Positions 49,816-58,029 of a stretch of DNA of 64,000 bases are shown piece by piece (position 1 is the stretch's first letter; each line of letters starts with the position of its first letter). The notes under the pieces were generated by a model. That model saw only the letters and a program-made list of their open reading frames with translations, did not search any database and had not been told where the DNA came from. The DNA comes from Mycolicibacter sp. MU0102 (GTDB taxonomy: Bacteria > Actinomycetota > Actinomycetes > Mycobacteriales > Mycobacteriaceae), in assembly GCF_963378105.1 (NCBI RefSeq), contig NZ_OY726398.1, forward strand, positions 992,001 through 1,056,000, in the 5' to 3' direction. The position numbers and the translations under genes were made by a program.

Positions 49816-51357
49816 TCAGGGTTGATAGCGCGGAAACACCCCGGACGGCGCCGGCAGCGTCAGGCCCGGCGTCAGGCGCTCGGGCATGGCGGTGAACATC
49901 CGCTGCTCGCTGGTCTGGCCCAGCAGGTCCAGCAGTTTGCCTGCCGATTCGGGCATCACCGGTTGCACCAGTAGCGCGGCGATCCGGACCGCCTCCAGCG
50001 TGGTGTACAGAACGGTGCCGAAGCGGGCCTGATCGGCCGCGGACTCGCTCTTGGCCAGCTTCCACGGCTCGTTGGCCGAGAAGTACCGGTTGGCGGCGCC
50101 CAGCATCTGCCAGATCGCCTCCAGGCCCAGGTGCATGGACTGCGTGCCGAACGCCGACCGCATCTTCTCCAGCAGCGCATCGGCCTGTGCCAGCAGTTCC
50201 TCGCCGTCGGCGGCCTGGGCGGTCGGCTCGGGCACCACCCCGTCGAGGTTCTTGGCCACCATCGACAGCGAGCGCTGCGCCAGGTTGCCCAGCTCGTTGG
50301 CCAAATCGGCGTTGACCCGGCCGATCATCGCCTCGTCGGAGATGCTGCCGTCCTGGCCGAACGGGATCTCGCGCAGCAGGAAGAAGCGCACCTGATCCAC
50401 GCCGTACTTGTCGACGAACTCGACCGGGTCGATCACGTTGCCCACCGACTTGCTCATCTTCTCGCCGCTGTTGAGCAGGAAGCCGTGCGCGAACACTCTG
50501 CGCGGCAGCTCGATTCCGGCCGACATCAGGAAAGCGGGCCAGTACACCGTGTGGAACCGGATGATGTCCTTGCCGATCATGTGCAGATCGGCGGGCCAGT
50601 ATCGGCGGAACGATTCCGAGTCGGTGTCGGGGTAGCCGACCCCGGTCAGGTAGTTGGTCAGCGCGTCCACCCAGACGTACATGACGTGGTCGGGGTGTCC
50701 GGGCACCGGCACGCCCCAGTCGAACGAGGTGCGCGAGATCGACAGGTCCCGCAGCCCGCCGGAAACGAAGCTGACCACCTCGTTGCGGCGCACGTCGGGG
50801 GCGATGAAGTCCGGATTCGCCTCGTAGTGCGCCAGCAGCCGGTCGGCATAGGCCGAGAGCCGGAAGAAGAAGGTCTGCTCCTCGGTCCAGGTGACCGGCG
50901 CCCCGGTCTCGTTCGCGACTCGTGCACCGCCCTCAGTGAGCCGGGTCTCGCCCTCGGTGAAGAACCGCTCGTCGCGCACCGAGTACCAGCCTGAGTAGGC
51001 GTCGAGGTAGATGTCGCCGGCGTCGACCATGCGCTGCCAGATGGCTTTGGACGCCTCCAGGTGATCGGCGTCGGTGGTGCGGATGAACCGGTCGAAGGAG
51101 ATGTTGAGCTTCTCCTGCAGCCGCTGGAACACATCGGAGTTGCGCCGCGCCAGATCCGCGGTCGGGATGCCCTCGGCGGCGGCGGTCTCGGCCATCTTCA
51201 GCCCGTGCTCGTCGGTGCCGGTCAGGTACCGCACGTCGAACCCGTCGAGCCGGTGGAACCGGGCGATCGCGTCGGTGGCGATGTACTCGTAGGCGTGGCC
51301 GATGTGCGGGTCACCGTTGGGGTAGGTGATCGCGGTGGTGACGTAGAAAGGCTTCAT
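49816..51357 (-). CDS. metG: methionyl-tRNA synthetase
   Basis: 513-residue class I aminoacyl-tRNA synthetase. HIGH-type motif is PHIGHAYEY (GDPHIGHA, about residues 15-25); the KMSKS motif is LNSGEKMSKSVGNVI (about 300). The C-terminal anticodon-binding helical bundle ends LPAPSGVFPRY. It matches metS (Rv1007c). The ATG at 51357 directly follows an in-frame GTG at 51360; either may be used. It is divergent from tatD, 24 bases apart. Confidence 0.95.
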   Translation of the reverse strand: MKPFYVTTAITYPNGDPHIGHAYEYIATDAIARFHRLDGFDVRYLTGTDEHGLKMAETAAAEGIPTADLARRNSDVFQRLQEKLNISFDRFIRTTDADHLEASKAIWQRMVDAGDIYLDAYSGWYSVRDERFFTEGETRLTEGGARVANETGAPVTWTEEQTFFFRLSAYADRLLAHYEANPDFIAPDVRRNEVVSFVSGGLRDLSISRTSFDWGVPVPGHPDHVMYVWVDALTNYLTGVGYPDTDSESFRRYWPADLHMIGKDIIRFHTVYWPAFLMSAGIELPRRVFAHGFLLNSGEKMSKSVGNVIDPVEFVDKYGVDQVRFFLLREIPFGQDGSISDEAMIGRVNADLANELGNLAQRSLSMVAKNLDGVVPEPTAQAADGEELLAQADALLEKMRSAFGTQSMHLGLEAIWQMLGAANRYFSANEPWKLAKSESAADQARFGTVLYTTLEAVRIAALLVQPVMPESAGKLLDLLGQTSEQRMFTAMPERLTPGLTLPAPSGVFPRYQP

Positions 51358-51381
51358 CACCGTTCACCCTATTGTGTGCGG

Positions 51382-52221
51382 GTGAGCTCGAAACGATCAG
51401 CCAAAACTCCGCCGCCCGCACCGCAGGAGCTCAGTCCGCTGGTCGACGCCCACACCCACCTCGACGCGTGCGGGGGCTCCGACGCCGCGTCGGTGCGAGC
51501 GATCATGGACCGGGCCGCCGCGGTCGGGGTGCAGGCGGCGGTGACCGTGGCCGACGACCTGGCGTCGGCTCGCTGGGTGACCCAGGCCGCCGACGCCGAC
51601 GATCGGGTCTATGCGGCGGTCGCGCTGCATCCGACCCGGGCAGGCACCCTGACCGAGGCGGCCCGCACCGAGATCGAGGCGCTGGTCGCCCACCCGCGGG
51701 TGGTGGCGGTCGGGGAGACCGGCATGGACCTGTATTGGCCCGGGCGCTTAGAGGGCTGCGCGGACCCGCAGACCCAGCGCGAGGCCTTCGCCTGGCACAT
51801 CGACCTGGCCAAACGCACGGGCAAACCGCTGATGATCCACAACCGCGACGCCGACACCGCTGTGCTCGATGTGCTGCGCGCCGAAGGCGCCCCCGAGACG
51901 GTGATCTTCCACTGTTTCTCGTCGGGCCCGGAGATGGCTCACACCTGCATCGACGCCGGCTGGATATTGAGTCTGTCCGGCACGGTCAGCTTCAAAAACG
52001 CCCGTGACCTGCGGGAAGCAGCGGCATTGATTCCGGATACGCAGTTGCTGGTGGAGACCGACGCGCCGTTTTTGACTCCGCATCCGTACCGCGGTTCACC
52101 GAACGAGCCCTATTGTCTGCCATACACTGTCAGAGCGCTGGCTGAGCTGTTGGGCAGATCGGCAGTCGAGCTGGCGCAGGTCACGAATCGCAACGCCCGG
52201 CGGGTGTATGGGCTGGGCTGA
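51382..52221 (+). CDS. tatD: TatD family metal-dependent deoxyribonuclease
   Basis: 279-residue TIM-barrel hydrolase. Metal ligands are the HTH of VDAHTHLDACGG, E of GETGMDLYW, H of PLMIHNRDAD, H of VIFHCFSSG and D of VETDAPFLTPHP. It is a 3'-5' exonuclease of the TatD family. Matches Rv1008. In-frame GTG codons at 51376 and 51382 are both possible; the transcript is probably leaderless, as the metG start is 24 bases away. It is followed by the rpfB leader. Confidence 0.9.
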   Translation: MSSKRSAKTPPPAPQELSPLVDAHTHLDACGGSDAASVRAIMDRAAAVGVQAAVTVADDLASARWVTQAADADDRVYAAVALHPTRAGTLTEAARTEIEALVAHPRVVAVGETGMDLYWPGRLEGCADPQTQREAFAWHIDLAKRTGKPLMIHNRDADTAVLDVLRAEGAPETVIFHCFSSGPEMAHTCIDAGWILSLSGTVSFKNARDLREAAALIPDTQLLVETDAPFLTPHPYRGSPNEPYCLPYTVRALAELLGRSAVELAQVTNRNARRVYGLG

Positions 52222-52258
52222 AGGTCGAGCAGGTCACATTTGGTTGCCGACCGCGTGT

Positions 52259-52312
52259 CAGGTTCGTTACCGTTCCGTTATCGAACCTGGGGGGCAGAGC
52301 CGCTGCCCCTTT
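52259..52312 (+). ncRNA. rpfB 5' leader with tandem hairpins, attenuator-like
   Basis: Hairpin 1 has perfect 8-bp arms CAGGTTCG (52259-52266) and CGAACCTG (52282-52289). Hairpin 2 GGGGCAG-AGCCG-CTGCCCC (52291-52309) is followed by TTT, an intrinsic-terminator shape, upstream of the rpfB start. In M. tuberculosis the rpfB-ksgA-ispE leader is a known RNA switch with a terminator; this is the equivalent by position. Confidence 0.6.
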
Positions 52313-52329
52313 GCTGTGTCTTCGACGTC

Positions 52330-53463
52330 GTGAGGTTTTCTGACTTGAACGCTTTGACCAGGCTGCATCAGGCGCCATCGCCGATGCTGCGGCTTCTGGT
52401 CGGCGCTTTGTTGCTGGTGCTGACCTTTGCCGGCGGCTTCGCGGTCGCCAGTGCCAAGACCGTGACGCTGGACGTTGACGGAACCCCGATCACCGTCACC
52501 ACCATGCGGTCGCGGGTGATCGACGTCGTCTCCGAGAACGGTTTCGACCTCGGCGAGCGCGACGATGTGAGTCCCGCCCGCAACGCGCACGTGCACGATT
52601 CCGACACGATCATGGTCCGTCGCGGCCGGCCCCTGCAGGTGTCGCTGGACGGGCGCGAGCCTCAGCAGGTGTGGACGACGGCGCTCTCGGTGGACGAGGC
52701 GCTGGCCCAGCTCTCGATGACCGACACCGCCCCCGCTGCAGCGTCGCGCGGCAGCCGCGTCCCGCTGGCCGGTATGGCGCTGCCGGTCGTCAGCGCCAAG
52801 ACCGTCACGATCGACGACGGCGGAGTGGTGCGCACCGTGCACCTGGCCGCGCCCAATGTCGCCGAACTGCTGGCCGCCGACGGCGCCCCGCTGGAGCAGG
52901 CCGACAAGGTCATCCCGGCGGCATCGACCCCGGTCACCGAGGGCATGGCGATCCAGGTGACGCGGATTCGGGTCAAGCAGGTCACCGAGCGGGTGCCGCT
53001 GCCCCCACCGGCCCGTCGCATCGAAGACCCGACCATGAATGTCAGCCGGCAGGTCGTCGAGGACCCGGGCACCCCGGGCACCCAGGACGTGACCTACTCG
53101 GTGGCGACCGTCAACGGCGCCGAGACCGGCCGCCTGCCGGTCGCCAACGCAGTGGTGGACCCGGCCCGCGACTCGGTACTGCGGGTCGGCGCCAAGCCCG
53201 GCACCGAGGTTCCGCCGTCGGTGTACGGAGCGGCCTGGGACCGCATCGCCAACTGTGAGTCGCACGGAAACTGGGCGATCAACACCGGCAACGGCTTCTA
53301 CGGCGGCGTGCAGTTCGACTACGGCACGTGGGTGGCCAACGGCGGTCTGAAGTACGCGCCGCGCGCAGATATGGCTACCCGCGAAGAGCAGATCGCGATC
53401 GCGGAGGTCACCCAGGCACGCCAAGGCTGGGGCGCCTGGCCAGTGTGCAGCGGGAGGCGCTGA
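52330..53463 (+). CDS. rpfB: resuscitation-promoting factor RpfB
   Basis: 377-residue exported peptidoglycan hydrolase. An N-terminal hydrophobic segment (MLRLLVGALLLVLTFAGGFAVA at about residues 19-40) is the signal/anchor. Three DUF348 domains follow (about 45-210), then a G5 domain (about 215-290) and the C-terminal Rpf lysozyme-like domain with catalytic Glu in IANCESHGNWAINTGNG. Highly similar to M. tuberculosis RpfB (Rv1009). GTG at 52330 gives a short cytoplasmic tail; ATG at 52384 is an alternative starting directly at the membrane helix. Confidence 0.95.
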   Translation: MRFSDLNALTRLHQAPSPMLRLLVGALLLVLTFAGGFAVASAKTVTLDVDGTPITVTTMRSRVIDVVSENGFDLGERDDVSPARNAHVHDSDTIMVRRGRPLQVSLDGREPQQVWTTALSVDEALAQLSMTDTAPAAASRGSRVPLAGMALPVVSAKTVTIDDGGVVRTVHLAAPNVAELLAADGAPLEQADKVIPAASTPVTEGMAIQVTRIRVKQVTERVPLPPPARRIEDPTMNVSRQVVEDPGTPGTQDVTYSVATVNGAETGRLPVANAVVDPARDSVLRVGAKPGTEVPPSVYGAAWDRIANCESHGNWAINTGNGFYGGVQFDYGTWVANGGLKYAPRADMATREEQIAIAEVTQARQGWGAWPVCSGRR

Positions 53464-54386
53464 CCATCGGGCTACTCGGGGCCGGTGACATCAGGGCCCT
53501 GGCAAACGAACTCGACCTGCGGCCCCGGAAATCGCTGGGGCAGAACTTCGTCCACGACGCAAACACTGTGCGCCGGATTGTGGACGGCGCCGGTATCACC
53601 GCCGACGACCATGTCCTCGAGGTCGGTCCTGGACTGGGCTCGTTGACCCTGGCGTTGCTCGAACACGGCCCGACGGTGATCGCCGTCGAGAAGGATCCGG
53701 TGCTGGCCGCCCGATTACCGCAGACCATCGCCGAACACGCACCCGCTGACGCGGCCCGGCTCGAGGTACTCGGCGCCGATGTCTTGACCCTGCGTCGCGA
53801 CCAGGTGTCGACCGCGCCCACGGCGGTGGTGGCGAATCTGCCCTATAACGTGGCGGTTCCGGCGTTGCTGCACCTGCTGTCGGAGTTCGACTCCATCCGC
53901 ACTGTGACGGTCATGGTGCAGTTGGAGGTGGCCGAGCGACTGGCCGCCGATCCGGGCGGCAAGGACTACGGGGTGCCCAGCGCCAAGGCGAGGTTCTTTG
54001 GTGCGGTGCGCCGTTGCGGCACGGTGCCGCCCAGCGTGTTCTGGCCGGTGCCGCGGGTGAATTCCGGACTGGTGCGTATCGACCGGTACGACGCCGCGCC
54101 GTGGCCGGTCGATGATGCATTTCGTCGACAGGTCTTCACCCTGATCGACGTCGCGTTTGCCCAGCGCCGCAAGACTATTCGCAACGCATTCGCCGACTGG
54201 GCAGGATCGGGAGCGCGGTCCGCCGAGCTGTTGGAGGCTGCGGGCATCGATCCGATGAGTCGCGGCGAGACACTGGCGATCGACGATTTCGTGCGCCTGC
54301 TTCAGGTCTCGACAGGCTTGGGCGGCCCTGCATGCGACAGCAGTGCGCGGGACAACTCCTCGACGAAGTCGGCGCAGGACTCGTAG
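53445..54386 (+). CDS. ksgA: 16S rRNA dimethyladenosine transferase
   Basis: 313-residue KsgA/RsmA. SAM motif VLEVGPGLGSLTLALLE, motif IV NLPYNVAVPALLH, and FWPVPRVNSGLVRI are typical. It dimethylates A1518/A1519 of 16S rRNA. Matches Rv1010. The GTG at 53445 overlaps the end of rpfB by 19 bases. Its 3' end overlaps the convergent kinase gene by 85 bases. Confidence 0.93.
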   Translation: MQREALTIGLLGAGDIRALANELDLRPRKSLGQNFVHDANTVRRIVDGAGITADDHVLEVGPGLGSLTLALLEHGPTVIAVEKDPVLAARLPQTIAEHAPADAARLEVLGADVLTLRRDQVSTAPTAVVANLPYNVAVPALLHLLSEFDSIRTVTVMVQLEVAERLAADPGGKDYGVPSAKARFFGAVRRCGTVPPSVFWPVPRVNSGLVRIDRYDAAPWPVDDAFRRQVFTLIDVAFAQRRKTIRNAFADWAGSGARSAELLEAAGIDPMSRGETLAIDDFVRLLQVSTGLGGPACDSSARDNSSTKSAQDS

Positions 54387-55141
54387 CGGCGCGCCGGAAA
54401 CTTCGCCAGCGCGCGCTGCACCACCACGTCGGCGGCTCGCGCCGCCGGACCGAGCGTGTCGGACAGGGGCGGCGGTAGTAGCCGCAGGTGCGCATCGGCC
54501 AGATCGGCTGCGCACTGAGCGGGGAAGGGCGGCGCTCCGGTGAGCAGTTCGACCGCTGTGCAGGCCAGAGCGTATTCGTCGGTGGCCGCCGACGGGGCCT
54601 TGCCCTGCAGGATCTCCGGCGCGGTGTAGGGCAACGAGACCTCGGGGTTTTCGGAACTCCGGGCCCGGTGCCACACGTCTTCGACGACGGCGTGGGCCGC
54701 CCCGAAATCGATCAGTACCGCCCCGCCCCGGCCGAAGTCGGCATGGATCAGGATGTTGGCGGGCTTGACGTCACTGTGCACGATGCCGCGACGATGCGCG
54801 TAGTCGAGCGCACCGGCGATCTGGGTCAGCGCGGCCAGGCGGTCCTGCAGCGTGCGCAGGCCGGTCGCCTTGCCGCCGTCGACATACTGCATTGCCAACC
54901 AGAACGGCCCGTGCCGGTACACCGCGACGATGTGGGGGTGCTTGAGGGCGCTCGCGAACGCGAACTCGCGGTCCAGCCGGCCCTGCTCGGCGGGGGAGCG
55001 GTGCGACTCGTCGAGGACCTTCAATGCCACGGCTTGGCCGGGGTCGTCCCGGTGGTGGGCCAAATAGACCCCGGCGTGCCCGCCGCGGCCGATCTCGCGC
55101 TCGATCAGGTAGCCGCCGTAGTCGACGTCGGCTCCGTTCAT
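54302..55141 (-). CDS. Hanks-type serine/threonine protein kinase, soluble
   Basis: 279-residue protein that is only a kinase domain, with no transmembrane helix or sensor domain. Glycine loop GRGGHAGV (18-25), Lys K41 in VALKV, catalytic loop HSDVKPANIL (H122-S123-D124, N129), DFG at 145-147, and APE at 174-176. The HSD in place of HRD makes it a non-RD kinase. Inserted on the opposite strand between ksgA and ispE, overlapping the ksgA 3' end. No counterpart in this place in M. tuberculosis. Substrate unknown. Confidence 0.88.
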   Translation of the reverse strand: MNGADVDYGGYLIEREIGRGGHAGVYLAHHRDDPGQAVALKVLDESHRSPAEQGRLDREFAFASALKHPHIVAVYRHGPFWLAMQYVDGGKATGLRTLQDRLAALTQIAGALDYAHRRGIVHSDVKPANILIHADFGRGGAVLIDFGAAHAVVEDVWHRARSSENPEVSLPYTAPEILQGKAPSAATDEYALACTAVELLTGAPPFPAQCAADLADAHLRLLPPPLSDTLGPAARAADVVVQRALAKFPARRYESCADFVEELSRALLSHAGPPKPVET

Positions 55142-55273
55142 GACCTCAGATTAGGGCGCGCACAGCTACCTCGCAGAAAACTGAGAGTAACATGATCGAA
55201 TCGCTATAAATCGATGACATTTCGCTGGTGCGAGGTGATAATCGTCCCCATAACGTCACCCCGGGAGGCCGCC

Positions 55274-56740
55274 ATGACAACTCTGTCCCATCGCAACCTG
55301 AGTTCTATCGGCGCGGTGCCTCTGACCCTGGCCGCCATTGCGGCATTGGGCGTCGCTCCCGTGGTGTCGCCGGCGCTGGCCGCGACCGCCAAGACGGTGG
55401 TCGCCGAGACCACTCTGCTGGACACCGAGTCGTGGATCATGGGCGGCAGTGGGCTGCCGATCCCGCCGCCGCAGTACCTGGCCGCCCTGACCGATCGGTT
55501 CATCTCGCCTGCGACCCCGAAGTTCGAGGGTCAGCCCACTTTCCATGTGGACGCCACCAACCCGTTGTTCACCCCGGAGGGTCTCTACCCGCTGACCGGT
55601 GTGAAGACGCTGCCGTTGGACACCTCGCTGGCCCAGGGTTCCACCATCTTGTACCAGAAGATCATGGAAGAGGTTGGCAAGGGCAATGACCTTGTCGTAC
55701 TGGGGTATTCGCAGAGTGGTGTGATCAACGGGCTGGTGATGGACCAGCTGCTGGCGCTGCCCGAGGACGAGCGCCCGACCTCCGACGAGCTTTCCTTCGT
55801 GACGCTGGGCAGCCCGGCCAACCCCAACGGCGGCCTGCTGGCCCGTTTCGACGTTCCCGGGGTTCCGCTGAGCTTGCCCGCCCTCGGCGTCACGTTCAGC
55901 GGGGGTGCCCCGTCTGAGACGCCATGGGAGACAGTCAATTACATCCAGGAATACGACGGCTTCGCGGACTTCCCGAAGTACCCGCTGAACTTCCTGGCCG
56001 ACATCAACGCCTTCCTGGGCATCATGTTCATCCACGGCACCTACCCGACACTGACCGACGCCCAGCTTGCGACGGCCATCGAGCTGGACACCTCCGGTGA
56101 CTACACCGGCAGCAACCAGTACTTCATGATCCCCACCGACGACCTGCCGTTGCTGGCGCTGTTGCGCGGCAACGCATTCGGCGACGCGTTCGCGGACCTG
56201 GTGCAGCCGGCGCTGCGGGTGCTGATCAACCTCGGTTACGGCAACATCGAGCACGGCTGGGATCAGGGCCCGGCGGACATCTCCACCCCGTTCGGTTTGT
56301 TCCCCGACGTCAACCCGATGGACGTACTCACCGCCCTGGCCAACGGCGCCGAGCAGGGTTGGAACGACTTCATCGCCGACCTGCAGAACATCGGGTCTGG
56401 CAGCGCGACTGACCTGTTCGGCCTGGACAGCGGCGGCCCCGCGGACTTCAGCCTGCCGAGTCTGATGGATGTGGTCAACACCCTCAGCAGTGCCGCGGCC
56501 ACCTTGTACGCGACCCTGCTGCCGACGGCCGACATCATCAATTCGCTGATCACCACGCTGCCGGCCTACGGCACGAGCCTGTTCTTCAACGAGCTGATGT
56601 CGGGTGACCTGGTGGGGGCGATCGGGATGCCGATGGCGGCCACCACCGGGTTGGTCACCATGGCCGGCGGGTTCGAGGTGGAGGTCCTGATGAATGCCTT
56701 CAGCTCGATCAGCGCCGACTTCTCGGCCCTGTTCTCCTGA
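55274..56740 (+). CDS. secreted PE-PPE domain serine hydrolase
   Basis: 488-residue exported protein. Signal peptide LTLAAIAALGVAPVVSPALAA (about residues 15-36) is followed by a PE-PPE (PF08237-type) alpha/beta hydrolase domain: nucleophile elbow GYSQSG in DLVVLGYSQSGVINGLV (about residue 155-170), then SFVTLGSPANPNGGLLARF. The C-terminal half (about 330-488) is helical and rich in Leu/Ala/Gly. There is no PE or PPE head. Similar domains are cutinase-like esterases in mycobacteria. ATG at 55274 was chosen for its signal peptide. Confidence 0.85.
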   Translation: MTTLSHRNLSSIGAVPLTLAAIAALGVAPVVSPALAATAKTVVAETTLLDTESWIMGGSGLPIPPPQYLAALTDRFISPATPKFEGQPTFHVDATNPLFTPEGLYPLTGVKTLPLDTSLAQGSTILYQKIMEEVGKGNDLVVLGYSQSGVINGLVMDQLLALPEDERPTSDELSFVTLGSPANPNGGLLARFDVPGVPLSLPALGVTFSGGAPSETPWETVNYIQEYDGFADFPKYPLNFLADINAFLGIMFIHGTYPTLTDAQLATAIELDTSGDYTGSNQYFMIPTDDLPLLALLRGNAFGDAFADLVQPALRVLINLGYGNIEHGWDQGPADISTPFGLFPDVNPMDVLTALANGAEQGWNDFIADLQNIGSGSATDLFGLDSGGPADFSLPSLMDVVNTLSSAAATLYATLLPTADIINSLITTLPAYGTSLFFNELMSGDLVGAIGMPMAATTGLVTMAGGFEVEVLMNAFSSISADFSALFS

Positions 56741-56776
56741 TCGGTAGGGATTCTCGGCCCGGAGCCCGGGGTACTA

Positions 56777-56792
56777 CGGCTCCTCGGAGCCG
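56777..56792. terminator. hairpin between the PE-PPE gene and ispE
   Basis: CGGCTCC-TC-GGAGCCG is a 7-bp stem with a 2-base loop, overlapping a wider CTACGGC/GCCGTAG inverted repeat. It lies 37 bases after the PE-PPE hydrolase stop. No T-run follows, so termination is uncertain. Confidence 0.35.
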
Positions 56793-56816
56793 CCGTAGCC
56801 CGATAGTCTCATCGGC

Positions 56817-57779
56817 GTGACCGCATCCGACGGCAATACCGCGACCGAGTGGTCCCCGACCGGTTCGGTCACCGTGCGGGTACCGGGCAAGCTGAACCTT
56901 TACCTGGCCGTCGGTGACCGTCGCGATGACGGCTACCACGAGCTGACCACCGTCTTCCATGCGGTTTCGTTGGTCGACGAGGTGACTGTCCGCGACGCCG
57001 ACGTCTTGTCGTTGCGAGTCAGCGGCGAGGGCGCCGACGTGCTGCCCACCGATGAGCGCAACCTGGCGTGGCAGGCCGCCGAGCTGATGGCCGAGTACGT
57101 GGGCCGGGCCCCGGACGTGGCGATCAGCATCGACAAGTCCATTCCGGTGGCCGGCGGCATGGCCGGTGGCAGCGCCGACGCCGCAGCGGTGCTGGTCGGC
57201 ATGAATGTGCTGTGGGAACTGGGCGTGCCGCGTCGCGACTTGCACTCGCTGGCCGCCCGGCTGGGCAGCGACGTGCCGTTCGCGCTGCACGGCGGCACGG
57301 CGTTGGGCACCGGTCGCGGCGAGGAACTGGCGACGGTGCTCACCCGCGAGACGTTCCACTGGGTGCTGGCGTTCGCCGACCGTGGGCTGTCGACGCCGGC
57401 GGTCTTCAAAGAACTGGATCGGCTGCGCGAGACCGGGCGCAAGCTGCCCGAGTCGGGCGATCCCGAGCCGGTGCTGGCCGCGTTGGCCGCCGGCGACTCC
57501 CAGCGGCTGGCCGGATTGCTCGGCAATGACCTGCAGGCGGCGGCGATCAGCCTCAACCCTGACCTGCGCCGCACCTTGCGGGCCGGCGTTCAGGCAGGTG
57601 CCCTGGCCGGTGTGGTGTCCGGATCCGGACCGACGTGTGCATTCCTGTGCAGCTCAGCGCAGTCGGCGGCCGATGTCGCCGTCGAGCTGTCGGCGCTCGG
57701 CGCGGGACGGGCGGTGCGGGTGGCCAGCGGTCCGGTCTACGGCGCCCGGGTGGTGCCGTCGTCGGTCAGTGGGGCCTGA
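56817..57779 (+). CDS. ispE: 4-(cytidine 5'-diphospho)-2-C-methyl-D-erythritol kinase
   Basis: 320-residue GHMP kinase. ATP loop PVAGGMAGGSADAAAVL (residues 110-126), substrate/catalytic Lys in PGKLNLYLAV (K25) and the later VVSGSGPTCAFLC. It phosphorylates CDP-methylerythritol in isoprenoid biosynthesis. Matches Rv1011. Starts at a GTG. Separated from ksgA by the inserted kinase and PE-PPE genes, so it is not in the rpfB transcript here. Confidence 0.94.
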   Translation: MTASDGNTATEWSPTGSVTVRVPGKLNLYLAVGDRRDDGYHELTTVFHAVSLVDEVTVRDADVLSLRVSGEGADVLPTDERNLAWQAAELMAEYVGRAPDVAISIDKSIPVAGGMAGGSADAAAVLVGMNVLWELGVPRRDLHSLAARLGSDVPFALHGGTALGTGRGEELATVLTRETFHWVLAFADRGLSTPAVFKELDRLRETGRKLPESGDPEPVLAALAAGDSQRLAGLLGNDLQAAAISLNPDLRRTLRAGVQAGALAGVVSGSGPTCAFLCSSAQSAADVAVELSALGAGRAVRVASGPVYGARVVPSSVSGA

Positions 57780-57831
57780 CCGAGACCCCGCTCCGCTGGC
57801 AGATTTGCCCGCGGATTAAGAGGAGTTTAAG

Positions 57832-57990
57832 ATGGCCCGCGGTGATTATTTGCGGCCAGGACAACCTTGCCACCCAGACGCTCGCCGCTCTGGTGGGCCG
57901 CGCATTACGGTATCGAGATCTAACCGCCACCGAATTGTGTGCGTGTGCCTCTCGCGGAGTGGTCAACAGCAGGTGGAACATGAAATCTGA
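57832..57990 (+). CDS. candidate small ORF, 52 residues
   Basis: Between ispE and pks16 an ATG at 57832 follows a good AAGAGGAG ribosome-binding site at seven bases, and the frame runs 52 codons to a TGA at 57990. The product is Arg-rich and starts MARGDYLRPGQPC; no domain is recognised. In M. tuberculosis a hypothetical gene (Rv1012) sits in the same place, but homology is not established. Composition is not clearly protein-like, so this is tentative. Confidence 0.3.
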   Translation: MARGDYLRPGQPCHPDARRSGGPRITVSRSNRHRIVCVCLSRSGQQQVEHEI

Positions 57991-58029
57991 GCCCGTATGG
58001 AATGTACTGGTGCCGGCTAGGAGGCCGTC

